A DNA stretch of 64,000 bases from Chlorokybus atmophyticus (GCA_009103225.1 RHPI01003516.1:112331-176330); one strand, 5' to 3'. Shown: positions 13,312 to 25,253, counted from the stretch's first letter. The notes: generated by a model not told the origin, from the letters alone. Numbers and translations are program-made.

Positions 13312-13671
13312 ATGGACATTGTTGATGTTAGCAATTCCTCTTGGACTTATTCCACTCAACAACTTTGTACATGGATTCAAGAACAACACATGTTTATTGA
13401 GGATATGGAATGTTGTGGTTTTTGTGGTATTACTTTATTTGGTCAATCTCAGCGCAATAAAATGAGATTATATGATCTTAATCATGAAATACCTCCTTAT
13501 GCTATTGCGAACATGTTTATGGCCGACTTTACTCAAACATCCACTTCAATGCGTGTTTGTCAAACATGTCATAATAAGTCTTCACGCAGATATCACACTG
13601 TGATGTATTCTACTGAATACATGCGTAAAGTACTATCTGAACATCCTATCGCCGTACTTAGGGCTTCTTAA
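13312..13671 (+). pseudogene. Helitron Rep N-terminal zinc-finger-like segment
   Basis: This is a 119-codon frame starting MDIVDVSNSSWTYS. It contains two cysteine pairs (CCGFCG and CQTC) of the sort found upstream of the Rep catalytic domain in Helitrons. It ends in TAA shortly before the main Rep frame, which lies in a different reading frame from 13685. A frameshift or a small intron around 13660-13685 would join them. A role in DNA recognition is inferred from the family. Confidence 0.55.
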
Positions 13672-13684
13672 CACTTGTATTCGC

Positions 13685-15460
13685 TTGGACAATCAAGGCC
13701 CTCATAGCTACGGTGTCGGTATAATGGGGGCAAATTCTTTAATTAAAGGACCATTAATTGTGTGGGACAATTATTGTTTTAGCATTGATCAAGTTCCAGC
13801 ATCACTTCATGAATTACTCAATGAGTTGCTCACTAGCAATGCACATGTTAAAAAGTATTTAACCATGTTGGAATACCCTTCTATTTGTAGTGGGGTACCG
13901 GTTGCACATAGCAACATAGTTGAACATATTGTGCGAGAGCAATGCCGTCGTGGTTTGTTGAATGTCGTCAACAATGAGGAAAGATTACATGTTCTTACCA
14001 CATTACTTCCTATTAGTACGCCTACCAACAATTCACATGTACCTAACAATTTCATTGCTGGTGGATTAACTTGTCGGATTTGTAATGCTCAAACCATCTT
14101 ACTTCATACTTCAGAGTCTAGTACAAATTTAACCTTAACAATTGAAGATGCTTTATTCCCCATGCTATTTCCCCAAGGTGTTGGTAGTTTCAATGGTATA
14201 CATGTACGTCATTTTACAGATTATATCCAGATGCGGTGTTCCATGGCTTTTTCCATGTTCACTCTATATAAACCTTATATATTATTAATGTATCACATAC
14301 GTCAAGCTTTGATGTTGGTTTCTCAATGCCGCACCATACTACTCAATAAATCAATTACGAAATATCGAAAAGATCATCCAAATGCTTCAGATGAAGATGC
14401 TATACGTCACATTATTAAGTATAAGATTCCTAATTCTATCATAGGATCACCCGCTTGGCATCGCACGCAATTGGGTGATTTACTTACTTTAGTTGATCAT
14501 TGGGATATGCCTACATTATTTGTCACATTAACTGCTGATGAAGTTAGTGAAACAAAATGGCCCGAGATTGTGGATGTTGAAAATTTTGTTAGTAATATTG
14601 GTATCAATTTCACATGGCGTGATGCACCAGTTGAATGTGCTAGATTATTTCATCATCGATTTACAGTATTTTTCCAAACTTACATCATGCGCAAGAAAAT
14701 TTTGGGGTCCATGGAACATTACGTGATACGTTATGAAACTCAACATCGTGGATCTTTACATGCTCATGTTATGTTATGGTTGTGTCCAGATAGTGTTGAA
14801 CGTGTTTCAAATGAAATTGTCGCATTCATTCCGGGACATTACGATGACAACACTGAAGCAATGGTTGCACCCACAGATGCACACCAACGTGTTTTGTATG
14901 AATATGTGCGGGAAAAACAATTACACATCTGTAGTCCTGTTGGAACTGGATGTCGTCCGTTCAATAGTGAATGCCGTTACGGTTTTCCATATGATATACA
15001 ATCAGAGCGTATAGCAAAGTTCAATAGCAATAGCAAACGTTATGACTATTATCGACCACGCTATCAAGATCGCAATGTTGTGCCTTATCACACATCCTTG
15101 CTGCTTTTATGGGGTGCACATTGTAATGTACAAAAAGTAACTAACGATAATTGGTCTTTGTACATACTTAAATATACTATGAAAACCGAACCACTAGGTG
15201 CATTGAACATTAATATGGAAAATGCCAAGTCCTCGGGTCTTCATGGTCTTTCAGAAACAGAATTACGTTTTATCAGTGCCATGTATTTGTCCAAACCGTT
15301 AGCTCCTTCAGAAGCTGCCATGACTTGCTTAGAAATCCCTATCATACAAAAATCAAGTCGTGTGATTTACATTGATTCTCATATGCCTTCAGTGCGTACC
15401 AAGCTATTGCAAGGTGCTCAACATATTGTGATACATTCAATTGACATTTATTGTGCATGA
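13685..15460 (+). pseudogene. Helitron Rep (HUH endonuclease) domain
   Basis: The 591-codon frame holds the Helitron-like N domain: ALFPMLFPQGVG near residue 160, LFVTLTADE (Rep motif 1) near 275, and RGSLHAHVMLW near 350 carrying the HUH pair (H-A-H). The YILKYTMK segment near 500 carries the two catalytic tyrosines with YxxKYxxK spacing. Known Rep proteins nick one strand and carry out rolling-circle-like transposition in the nucleus. All catalytic residues are visible. The frame ends in TGA at 15458 but continues in the same frame into the helicase part, so one substitution separates them. Confidence 0.9.
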
Positions 15461-15469
15461 CCACAGGCA

Positions 15470-17269
15470 TTGGAGTTGGTGACTTTCTGCGATTACTTCC
15501 GTCAATATCATCGCACCAAAGCTGTGACCAAGTCAACACGGTACGTGCTTTCAAAAGACATCATAATTGATTCACTTGGTTATATTGTGAACCAACTACA
15601 AGAGCTACAAATTGTTAAGTTCACTGATTGTCATCTTGTGCATAACATGGAAGGATATTTTTTCAATCAGCTATTGGGCAAAGTTCATTTTAGAAGCGAA
15701 CATGAGTTATTCAGCGATAACAATGAAAATCGTTCATATTATGAGGAATGCATTATACGCGGATATTTAAATGATGATACAAACACTTTAGAAGGGCATA
15801 TTATTAACTATTGTACAAAACATTTATTTACGGATTATCAAGTACAACAACTTCTTACACAAATGATTGAAAAACAATCTGTTGACACACCGGCACTTAA
15901 CATCCCTAATACCGAGGAGTTACCTGTAAATGAAGTTATAACGCAACAACAAATCGAAGCATTGGGGTACGTGAATGAATTTGAAAATATAGCTCTTGGA
16001 GTGTTAAGTCTTGAGCAACAATGCGTTTTTGATCAAATAGTTTCACAACATACGGGTTTTCATGTTATATCAGGCACCCCCGGATCTGGAAAAACGTATC
16101 TAACCAAAAAGCTTACATATCATTTACGTAATCAAGGGTTAAACGTGTTGCTATGTGCATCCACAGGAGCTGCAGCAATCCGGTTAAGTACAACAGCACG
16201 CACTGTTCATACAGCATTTGCAATGCCTTGTGCTGGCACTTTTCTACCATATTTATCACCAATAGACACACGTTATGTTATTATGAATGCTACTCAAATA
16301 TTTATTGTTGACGAATATTCCATGTTAACGGCTGAGATCATCAATTTAATATTTTTACGGGTACAACAACTATATGACCCTACAACATTTCTGGAAAAGG
16401 TTCAAATCATATTTGTTGGTGACCATAAACAACTACCACCAATTTGCAAACATAGTCGTGGTGAAAACATACAACCGTGTGACAAGTGTCATAGTGGACA
16501 TAGTCGTTATTGGCATGTAGGTCACAAACATATACTCAATACTTCCATACGTCATGACTCAGATCAAGAATACTTGAGATTTTAAAATGTGATTCGCAGT
16601 GATGTACCATCACAAACTCTAGTAGACGACACATTACATACTTGTATCATGAACGGTTCATGGGAAAGCAATTTTATTGCGGATACTATCACAATCTGTT
16701 CTCATGTCCAAGATGTCATATACTATAATGATAAAGCCATCCGTCAATTATTTTCAAAAGATGACATATATGATATCATTTTATATAGTAATGGTATCAA
16801 TAAAGCTGACCTGACAGACTGGATCAATGAACCTAAATTTCATATGTTAACATCAGTTGCACTACATGCTAAAGTAATTTTGCTGGCAAATTTGGATTTA
16901 AACATTGGTGCTGCCAATGGTGCTATGGGAGTTGTAACAAAATTACGCTTCTATCGGACACGTATATCAGCTATTGAAATATGCTTGAAAGACACTCAGA
17001 AAACAATTGTGATTACACGCTCCACATATAAAACACACACTCACAAAGGTCGTTCTTTTTACAAGTCAACATTTCCATTACAATTAGCGTATGCAATCAC
17101 AGGCCATAAAGTACAAGGTGCTACTCTTAATACTCCAACCATCATCAATATGAGACATGCATTTGTCCCAGGTTTGTGGTATGTTGTATTGTCCAGAGTG
17201 ACTAACCGTTCTTTGTTGACATTGACGGACATGCCTCAAGCCACTGACATGCAACCTATACCTTGGTAA
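15470..17269 (+). pseudogene. Helitron PIF1-family helicase domain
   Basis: The same frame as Rep continues with Walker A GTPGSGKTYLTKKL (about 16075), Walker B IFIVDEYSML (16305), and FVGDHKQLPPI (16410). An in-frame TAA at 16583-16585 falls where PIF1 proteins usually have leucine (YLRF-stop-NVIRS). After it come QLAYAITGHKVQGATL and VVLSRVTNRSLL, the C-terminal helicase motifs. The helicase would unwind DNA 5' to 3' during transposition. Only point stops, not indels, interrupt 1.8 kb, so decay is recent. Confidence 0.9.
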
Positions 17270-17374
17270 CAGGTAAATTCGAGTTTGGTTCTACCTTTGA
17301 TTCGATGAGTACGATTGCTGTTGCAAATAAATGTTATTCCATTATATTTATTGTTAACATTCACATGAACGCAG

Positions 17375-18202
17375 ATGGCGACCTTCGACTCTCGCGCCAT
17401 TTTCAAAAAAGTCAAGACTCAGCATGAAGCGTCCCCAGATCAACGCAAGCGCCCACGCGTGGATGCTTGGGAGCTCTCTAACGCTCAAAAGCTTCTCCTC
17501 GACAACAACGGTGTACTCCCAGAAGACTACGATGGCATACCATTTACAAAGTCTGAAGCCGACATTTTTATCAAAGATGTCATTCGCTCCAGTGACAAGT
17601 TTAAGCAAGAGCACGGAGTTGGCATCATCACGGGTACTTATTGATTAAATTTAATTACAACAACTCGTCAACGTCATGTTATTAATACATTGCGTGTGAA
17701 ATGTGTATTAGGTGGTTGCAAGTATTTCATGAAAATGTTGGGACATGACCTTCCCTCCAACACCAAACGCACCATTGCCTATGCGGCTTGGAACCAAGTG
17801 TTCGCTGAGCTCAATCTCAAGCTCCAAGAATCGGGACAGAAGCCAATTCGCGCCCAACAGATGGTTGAGTTGGTGATCATCTACAAAGCGTGCTCATTTG
17901 AAGAGGCCAAGGATCTATCCGATGGCGAGGCTGCTGATTATCTGGACGCCATCCATGAGCAAGACCCCAAGTACAAAAAAAAAGACAACACAACATCGGA
18001 TGAGGTATATACCATCATTTGAACTATAACATTCACACTACAAATACAACTCTGTCGTGCATAAAACATGTGTCATATGCAGGTTGCGAGCGAGGTGCGT
18101 GCCTTACTCAATAATAGTCGCATTAATGCTACTTTGGCTCTTCCTGCAACACCCTTATCCAAAGCCACTCGCAGCAACCGTGTCGCAAGCGCAAAACCAT
18201 GA
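17375..18202 (+). CDS. Three-exon gene of unknown function next to the Helitron
   Basis: Exons 17375-17633, 17712-18004 and 18083-18202 join in frame with GT-AG introns (phases 1 and 0) to give about 223 residues ending in TGA. I do not recognise the family. The product is hydrophilic and charged, with a Lys/Arg-rich patch (RKRPRVDAWELSNAQKLLL) near residue 25 that could be a nuclear signal, helical stretches such as YKACSFEEAKDLSDGEAADY, and a basic tail. It begins about 100 bp after the helicase stop on the same strand, and its stop overlaps the next ATG (ATGA at 18199). Helitron cargo or a host gene are both possible. Confidence 0.6.
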
Positions 18203-18551
18203 AGGCTAGTCATGGCTTTGTGTACTTACTACGACATATACATGAAGGCAAAGTTTATATAGGACAGACAAGTAACCTAGTGCGAAGATTTCACGAGCAC
18301 CGACGTCACCCACCCCGCAAGCTGCAGCAAGACTTGGACATGGCTCAACCATTTGCAAACCAAGTTGAGATGCGTTCACTCGGGTGGGCTTCAACTAAGG
18401 ATGAGCTGGATACATTAGAAGCCAAATTCATCCAGGAGTATAACTCAGTGGACCAAATGGCTACAATGTGGATCAAGGCAACCCAGCAAAGTTCAAGGCA
18501 TTTTGGGCACGTTGGCGTAGAAATTCTCATTTTGGTAGGAAATCACGTTGA
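18199..18551 (+). pseudogene. GIY-YIG endonuclease, frameshifted near its end
   Basis: The frame starts MKASHGFVYLLRHIHEGKVY and carries the GIY-YIG core: FVYLL and YIGQTS, the conserved arginine in NLVRRFHEHRR, and the glutamate in TLEAKFIQEYN. These residues form the one-metal nuclease site of the family. After EYN the annotated frame loses sense, while the neighbouring frame reads PNGYNVDQGNPAKFKAFW up to TGA at 18549. There is therefore a one-base shift near 18445. Its ATG overlaps the stop of the upstream gene. GIY-YIG nucleases occur in mobile introns, Penelope elements and large viruses. Its pairing with a Helitron is unusual. Confidence 0.8.
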
Positions 18552-18664
18552 ACAATACCATGGTAGTTGTATTGATCTTATGGTTTTAGCATAATGTTCG
18601 CAAATCGCACATTAAACAATACCATGGTAGTTGTAGTGATTTTATGGTCTGAGCATAATGTTTG

Positions 18665-19600
18665 CAAAGTCATAGATTACCACTATCACTACATCTATCA
18701 CTATCAGTATCACTATCATTTCCACTGTCACTACAACTATCACTATACGTGTACCTATCCCCACCCCTATCCATATTACAATTGTTACTTGCTATCACTA
18801 CAACTACCACTATCGCTACAACTACACTTATCACTAGCATTACCTCTATCACTAGCATTACCACTATCACTACAACTATGCCTATCGGAGTCCAGCTTTA
18901 ACCTTCTCCCTATTATTATCACTACCATTACCACTACATCTACAACTATGGTTATCACTATCATTACCACTATTACTATAACTATCACTACAAGTGCCCC
19001 TATCTTTAGCCCTATCGATATTACAATTGTCATCTGCTACCACTACCACTATCACTACACCTACCACTATCAGCACCCCTACATGTATCACTAACACTGT
19101 CATCTCCACTATCACTACAACTATTGGTTACCCACTCTTAAGCCGGATCCCTATTACTATCCCTATTTCTATCACTACCATTACCACTATCACTACAACT
19201 ATCACTACAACCATCACTATCATTACCACTATCACTACAACTACCACTATCAGAGTCACTATTACTGTCCCTGTGTCGAGCACTTTAATATCACTACAAC
19301 TAACACTGCCACTACAACTACCACTATTGATGCCCCTCAAAGGTCACTATCCCTGTCACTACCATTACCACTACCTTTGCCACTACCCCTATCACTACCA
19401 CTACATCCTTTGTTCCCTATCATTAATACGCCCCATCTTCTACCCCTACTCCTACCCTACCCCCTTGTGATTCATACCTATCCCTACACATACACCTACC
19501 CCTACCCCAATCACTACAACCCCTACCTTGCTACTACCACTAGTAGTATTATTATGATATTTCTAACTGTCATGAGCATTTCAACAATTACCACAACTAC
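18665..19600 (-). repeat. GATAGT-type satellite array (right arm, inverted)
   Basis: The plus strand is built from CACTATCACTACAACTAT variants, the reverse complement of the array at 11905-12925. Matching longer units include the CCCTATC...ATTACAATTGT segment near 19000. The two arms bracket the Helitron and the two genes behind it. Toward 19400 the unit drifts to CCCTACCCCTAT-like sequence. Confidence 0.88.
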
Positions 19601-19837
19601 AATTCGCATAATGCATTGACTGATAATCATCATGCAATGTAAGTTATACATGAGTCTCTTGCAATGACTTCACAACCACATGTGATAATACATTGTCAAT
19701 CACATTAATGCCATAGTTACAACTCATACAATCATTTGTCCCGAGCAAATACAATATCATTTTACCAACTTAGCTACCACGTGCAGCAACACGCGACAGA
19801 TCTGTACATACAGAATATTAGAGCAAAACGAGATAAA
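19601..19837. other. Downstream flank of the KDM3 C-terminal half
   Basis: AT-rich sequence beyond the TGA of the minus-strand KDM3 part (19838), presumably its 3' untranslated region. No clear polyadenylation signal was assigned. Confidence 0.4.
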
Positions 19838-20454
19838 TCAACCATTGTTTAAGATAGACACATTACTAAGCTCTAATTTGTCTTCCTTGCCGCGATGATC
19901 GCGTGGCAATGCTCGCAACTCTTTAGTCATCTTGAAAACTTCACCGACACTTTTTGGAGCAACAAAGTCCATTGCCAACTTCACGCATGACTACAATGCA
20001 CACATAAAATCAATAGAACAAGACCGACATCAACACAGCTTAGCAAAACAATACACCAATCACTTTACCTTCAGATTGCGAACCTGATGTGGACATCCAG
20101 CATGAATAAATATAGCATCCCCGACATACTGGACAATACGCCAAGGTGTAACACCTACAAAACAACAATTAAAGATAAAATAATTATGTACAATTAATCA
20201 ATTATAATTACTTACACTCTTCGTCCAACCACTATCCTTACCATATTGTTCTTGCAGTTCCAATAGATGTTCAACGCGCAAATAAAAAGTTTGGTCATGA
20301 ATGGGATCGATCACCTACACCAACCAACTCATTGTTAAACACCTACTCAACAAAACTCATTCAAATGAAGGCGCTGACAATACATCACTACCTCTTGTAA
20401 AGGGAGGTTGTGTAGATGGCGAAACCGATGCTTGTTTGCGATCAGATATGCACG
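19838..20454 (-). pseudogene. KDM3: KDM3/JMJ25-type JmjC histone demethylase, C-terminal half
   Basis: Four minus-strand exons join in frame: 20454-20392, 20314-20242, 20154-20069 and 19990-19838, ending in TGA. They encode the end of a KDM3-type JmjC domain: [50 protein letters not shown] with PHQVRNLK, then VKLAMDFVAPKSVGE and LPRDHRGKEDKLEL. The histidine in CPHQ is the third iron ligand of the 2-oxoglutarate dioxygenase. The known family removes H3K9 methylation in the nucleus. The first exon is cut at 20454 against a Copia LTR. Its missing part is the exon ending at 40985 on the plus strand, which continues it in frame. Alone this half has no start. Confidence 0.93.
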
Positions 20455-20722
20455 GCTTTCCAAGCCACGCCTCCTAAGGCTTAGTATACGCGGAGTTCTC
20501 GCCGTTCTCCCAGGCGTTGGCTGCGTCAGGCTGCGCCAGCCTCATGAGCAAGTCTGGAGTCTCCTGCTTGGTCATACTCCGCGTAGTGAACTTGATATCC
20601 GCAACAGACTTATGACTGATCGATATCAACTCTTACTAGTAGCGGTATCTCGAAGGCTCATGCCTTAGCCAATTTACAAGCTGATTGGACCAAGCAGTAT
20701 GCAAGACATGCTCAGGCTAACA
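20455..20722 (-). repeat. Copia C LTR, first part (broken at 20455)
   Basis: The minus strand starts TGTTAGCCTGAGC at 20722, right after a polypurine tract, and runs to GGCTTGGAAAGC at 20455. There related Copia LTRs would continue TCTAGTTGTAAGC. The continuation is found instead at 40986 on the plus strand. Together the parts make about 483 bp, close to the 463 bp of the Copia A LTR. Confidence 0.8.
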
Positions 20723-20813
20723 CTCCCATGCAGGCAGCTTGGTAGACTCCAAGTCCTCTAGTGCAGTCATGGAACTTCTTCGTCACCAAAGGCTTGGTCA
20801 TGCAGTCAGCCAT
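20723..20813 (-). pseudogene. Copia C RNase H C-terminus
   Basis: On the minus strand the sequence reads ADCMTKPLVTKKFHDCTRGL before the polypurine tract, the usual C-terminal end of Copia polyproteins (compare ADFMTKPLSPLKFKTC in Copia B). It is cut at 20813 by the Copia B 3' LTR. Only about 30 residues remain, so Copia C is known from its tail and LTR alone. Confidence 0.75.
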
Positions 20814-21238
20814 TGTTAAAGGACTAGCATGCACATTTAGTTGAGGCAAGCATGGACACACAGAGACAGAGCTACCGCCACCAGAGCATACACAAGTCAC
20901 ATCACATTTATCTATTACAAGTTGTCCGCTGGTTCTTATACCAGCTAGTTACACACACGTGTACGTTTGCAAGCACTGCGTAAGCTATACTCAGCTTTTT
21001 AACGCGCTCTAAGCTGCGTTGTCTTGCTTACAACTAGAGCTTTCCAACAAGCTCTTACACGCCTAATATGAGTAAGTATACGCGGAGATACGAAGCAATT
21101 AATAAGGCTCCGGTCTAGAGTCCGGAGTCTGGTCCGACGACGCCATCTTGCTAAGTCCGGACCTAGTGCTCGTCCTTACGACCTTTTACTCCTGTGTGAA
21201 GGGTCGATGCTGATCGTATGTAGGAATGACTCTCAACG
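20814..21238 (-). repeat. Copia B 3' LTR
   Basis: It pairs with 25300-25721. Shared landmarks are GGACTAGCATGCACAT, AGAGCTTTCCAACAAGCTC and the TATA-like region near 20935. Its inner end reads CAACG where the other LTR has CAACA. Confidence 0.88.
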
Positions 21239-21280
21239 TTCCCACGCGAGCAGATTGACCTCCAACGCTTGCTCCTGTAG

Positions 21281-22513
21281 TCAAACACAGATGCCAAGTC
21301 CTGCGCAACAAGTCTTGAACTTGAGCGGTGACAATGGCTTTGTCATGAAGTCCGCCAGCATGCCCTTGGTGTTGCAGTACTGGAACTCCACCTCCTTCCT
21401 TGTGACTCTGTCACGCACAAAGTGATGCATGACATCAATGTGCTTCGTCCTTGCCGAGGCAATAGGGTGCTTCAACAACTCGATGGCTCCTTGGTTGTCC
21501 CAGTTAATGACAGTGCACGCCATGGGGTGCCCCAAGTCTGCCATGAGCTTGCGAAGACAGAGTGCCTCCTTCACTAATGCTGCCGCTGCCATGTACTCAG
21601 CCTCTGATGTAGATGCTACTGTTGTTGGCTGCAACCTGCTGTTCCAGCTCACCACGCCTCCGTTCAGCTTGAAGACGTAGCCTGTAGTGGACCTCCTGCT
21701 TTCGAGGTCACCAGCAAAGTCCAAGTCGCAGTAGCCCTCCAACTCAGTGCTCCCGCTCCTAAACTTAATGCCGACTATTGCGCTCCCAGCTACATAGCGA
21801 AGTACTCCCTTTGCTGCTCTCCAGTGCTCCATGTTCGGTGCAGACATGTAGCGAGCAAGTACTCCGACATCATGTGCAACATCGGGACGTGTGCACACTG
21901 CCAGATATAGCATGTTGCCTACGAGCTCACCATATGGATACTGAGCCTTGTCGAATACCTCCTCATCCTTTGCGTTGATGAGGGCAGTGCCAAGTGCCAG
22001 CGGTGTGGTCTTGGTCTTTACATCAGTGAGCCCGAACTTGGTGACGAGTCTTCTCACCATTTGCTCATGACTGATCTTGATTGTGCGAGCAGCCCTGTCG
22101 CGCTCAATCACCATGCCAAGGAACCACTTAGCCTCTTCAAGATCACGAACTGAGAATGCTTGCTGTAGCGCAAGTTTCGTCTCCTGCAGGTGGTGCATAT
22201 GCCTGGCGGTGATGAGAATATCATCCACACACACGAGCAGCCAGACCTTTTTGTCTAAATGGAAGAAGAGCCCAGGGTTTGCAAAGGATGCGGTGAAGCC
22301 AAGTGCCTCCAGCTCCTTGGTGAGCTTGATGTGCCACATACGCGGTGCCTGTCGCAGCCCGTACAGTGCCTTTATTAGCTTGCACGCTGTGCCTCTCTCC
22401 CCTTCTTCATATCCAGGTGGTTGCTCGATGAAGGTCTCCTCCTCCAGTTTTTCGTAGAGGAAGGCAGTCTTCACGTCGAGGTGATACAGCTTTAGGTCCT
22501 CAGCAGCAACCAC
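21281..22513 (-). pseudogene. Copia B reverse transcriptase and RNase H
   Basis: A 410-codon open frame ends in TGA after CCAGLGICV. RT blocks: LYHLDVKTAFLYEKLEEE, ACKLIKALYGLRQAPRMWHI, and LLVCVDDILITA, where the catalytic YVDD box has Cys in place of Tyr. RNase H blocks: YCDLDFAGDLESRRST, AEYMAAAALVKEALCLRKL and GMLADFMTKPL. The upstream RT start continues at 22561-22854 after a frame break near 22540. It would make cDNA from element RNA. The tyrosine-to-cysteine change is expected to impair polymerisation. Confidence 0.9.
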
Positions 22514-22560
22514 GGCTAGGAGTGCACGGAAGGTGGTATGTTACTTGCAGGTGCAAACGC

Positions 22561-22854
22561 TTAAGTAAAGTCCACCCCTTCCTGCTGCAAGAAGCCCTTT
22601 GCCACCAGTCTTGCCTTGTTTCGCTCAATGTTGCCCTGACCATCACGCTTCACCTTAAAGACCCATTTCACTGGAATGGTCTTCACTCCTTGCGGTAATT
22701 GCTCTAAAAACCAAATGTTGTTGGCATGGAGTGACGCAATCTCCTCGTCCATAGTACGCTGCCATTGCTCCGCATCTGGTGCTAACAATGCCTCCTCGTA
22801 GGTGCTTGGCTTCTCATTGTGCACACTAGCGACGTGCTTTGTGTAAGAAGTCAC
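22561..22854 (-). pseudogene. Copia B RT N-terminal part
   Basis: The frame contains [40 protein letters not shown] and [17 protein letters not shown], the start of a Copia RT. It is separated from the rest by a frame break. The spacer to the integrase (22855-23018) encodes a low-complexity linker. Confidence 0.85.
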
Positions 22855-23018
22855 GTGCCTTTCTCTCCCTCACTGGGTATCTCCGAGCTGCGTGCTCCTG
22901 CTGCAGGTACGGCTCCTGCTGGCCTGCTACAGCTGAGTCCTGCTCACCCTTGATGTTGATGATGGCCTTGCATGTAGCCTCTACTGTCTCAGGATGCTCC
23001 TTTGGCTGTGCTTCATCT

Positions 23019-24326
23019 TCAGGAAAGAAGCCGGCTTCTGGTTGTGATAATTCCTCGTGGAAAACCATCTCTGCTCACGATAATCTTCTGAGTGTCCTCG
23101 AGCAAGGTTCTGTAAGCCTTGAAACCCGGTGCATAGCTGACGAAGATGCCCTTCTTGCTGACCGGCTCCAGCTTGTGCCTGAGCTGTTTAGGCACTAGTG
23201 TATATGCCGTGCATCCAAACACACGCATACCACTCACATCTGGTGTTGCTCCATAGAAGTGCTCCCATAGAGTTTTCTGCTCTGAGCTCACCGGAGACCT
23301 GTTGCGGATGTCGATGGCAGCGAGTATCGCCTCCTTCCACATACTGTCTTCCATCTTTGTGTCATTGAGCATGGCTCGAACACACTCCAAGAGTGTCATG
23401 TTGAGGCGTTCAGCTGCTGCATTGTGCTGCGGGGTGTAGGGTGCCGTTGTCTCGTGGCGTATGCCCTTGCTGGTGAAGAACTCCTTCAAATCCTTGTTGA
23501 TGTACTCCCCTCCTCGATCACTGCTCATTGCCTTCATCTTGTTGCCAGACTGAGTCTCCAGCAAGGCCACAACTGTGCGCACAGCTCCAGCAACTTTTGA
23601 CTTCAGTGTCAACGGAAAGATGACGGATAGCTTGCTGTAGTTGTCGAGGAATGCAGCAAAATACCTGACCCCTCCCTTCGCCACAATGCACATAGGGCCA
23701 TAGACATCCATGTGCACAAGCTCGCAAGGATGCTGACTACTAAAAGAGGATGATGGGAATGGCATAGCATGCTGCTTTGCAACCAGGCATGGTTCACAAA
23801 GTGCACTCAATGCATTCTTGAGTTCTTTTGTGCTGGGATGGATGCCCTTGACCATCTTCTCAGCGACAAGGCGAGTGAGGTTGACATAGCTGACATGCCC
23901 GAACCTTCGATGCCACAATGTTGGCGACTCCTTGTCTTTCACCACCATAGCTTGAATGTCAATGTCCCAAGAGTGCTGCTCCACGTGGGTGAGCCCTCCC
24001 AGATCAGCGATTCCAACCATGTGCACGACCCCATTAAGGATGACTGTGCAGCCACCCTTCCGGAACACTATCTCTGCTCCCAAGCGCTCAGCAACTCTTA
24101 CAGAGAACAGACTCGCAACAGCCTTTGGAACATGCAGGACGTGTCGTAACAACACCTCTCGCTGTGTGTTACCAACATTGCACAGAAGTCGCACATTGCC
24201 AACTCCCTCAGCCACTAGTACTTCACCACCAAAGCCCGCCACCTTGATTAGGGACGTCAGCTTCCTGTAGCCCTCCATCACCTCCTTGTTTGGTGTGAGA
24301 TGACGATCGCAGCCAGAGTCCACCAC
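23019..24326 (-). pseudogene. Copia B protease end and integrase
   Basis: The 435-codon frame starts at the protease active site (VDSGCDRHLTPNKEVMEGY). It continues with the integrase zinc region (LWHRRFGHVSYVNL, CEPCLVAKQH), the catalytic core (LVHMDVYGPM, SSDRGGEY, TPQHNAAAERLNMTLLE) and the MRVFGCTAYTLVPK motif. The D, D and E positions of the transposase fold are visible. The frame remains open and only its ends are broken. It gives a direct template for judging what the homopolymer replaced in Copia A. Confidence 0.9.
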
Positions 24327-24377
24327 CCAGAGAGCTGTGCCCGCCCTCGAACTGGATGCAGTGAAGGCGACATGTTT

Positions 24378-25253
24378 CTACTCGTGTTGGTGCTCGTTGC
24401 CGCTGTTGCTGGTGCTTGCTCTAGGTTGCCCATGTTGTTTCTTTCTACAGTCCTTCACAATGTGCCCCTTCCAACTATACCAATGGCATGTGAGGTCTTT
24501 GTGACGAGGATTGCTCGGCTTGTTGCCCTTGTTCTTCTCTTCATGGTTGCTCTTCTTTCCATGCTTGTTGGTGTAGAAGGCCACGGCATTAGCTTGCTCA
24601 TCCTTCTTCACAACCCTCTGCTCCACGGTGAGCAGCTTCGGTAGCACATCGTCAAACGTCAACTCCGATGATGACGTCTCCAGCAGGGTTGCGACGACCT
24701 CGTACTCTGCTGGTAGCCCTGCAACAATGACCAGCACTACCTCCGTCTCCCCCATGTTGTGGCCGACGTTGATGAGGTCTGCCCAAAGCTCTCTTGCGCG
24801 TGCAACATACTTCGTAATAGGTTCTGCTGCCTCCTTCCTGAGTGCGCTGAGCTGCTTGCGTAGATGCAACTTTCTGGCATTGTTCTTGGTCCAAAAAACG
24901 GCTGATAGCTTTTCCTAAGCTTGTCTACCATCTTCACATGCAGTGAGCATGGGAAAGTGATGCGGTTTGCTGTTCAACACAAGCAAAGAGTGTGCTTCTG
25001 CTGAATGCTCTGACCACATAATGTTCGCTCCTGGTGTTGATGGTGGTGCCTTCGGATCAACGTACTTCCACACCTTACAGTGGATGAGCAAGGCCTTCAT
25101 CTCCACGCACCATGTGTTGTAGTTGTCGGTGTTCAGCTTTGCAATCTGCCCCTTGTCGTAGGTCGCCTCCATCTTTGTCGTGCCTGCCTTCACAGTTGAC
25201 ACCCAAGGCTCTGCTACCAACAAGCTACCGTAGTGTAGAACTATTATGCACAC
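24378..25253 (-). pseudogene. Copia B Gag
   Basis: Two same-strand frames make a Copia Gag: LNTDNYNTWCVEMKALLIHC and HHFPMLTACEDGRQA (25253-24915), then NNARKL-type sequence through LPAEYEVVATLLETSSSELT to the zinc knuckle region. A TAG follows DGRQA where Copia A has TGG (Trp). The knuckle reads CHWYSWKGHIVKDC, so its second cysteine is replaced by Tyr. Another TAG lies at 24378, before KHVAFTASS. The protein is broken. Confidence 0.87.

Larger units (their letters stand above)
13312..17269 (+). mobile_element. Autonomous-type Helitron (Rep-helicase), degenerate
   Basis: Three plus-strand blocks together encode a zinc-finger-like N-terminus, a Helitron HUH Rep domain and a PIF1-family helicase, the defining pair of Helitrons. 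The coding DNA is clearly more AT-rich than its neighbours, suggesting a different origin or mutational history. A frame change near 13670, a TGA at about 15458 and a TAA at 16583 break the frame. Exact 5' TC and 3' CTRR ends were not identified. Confidence 0.9.
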
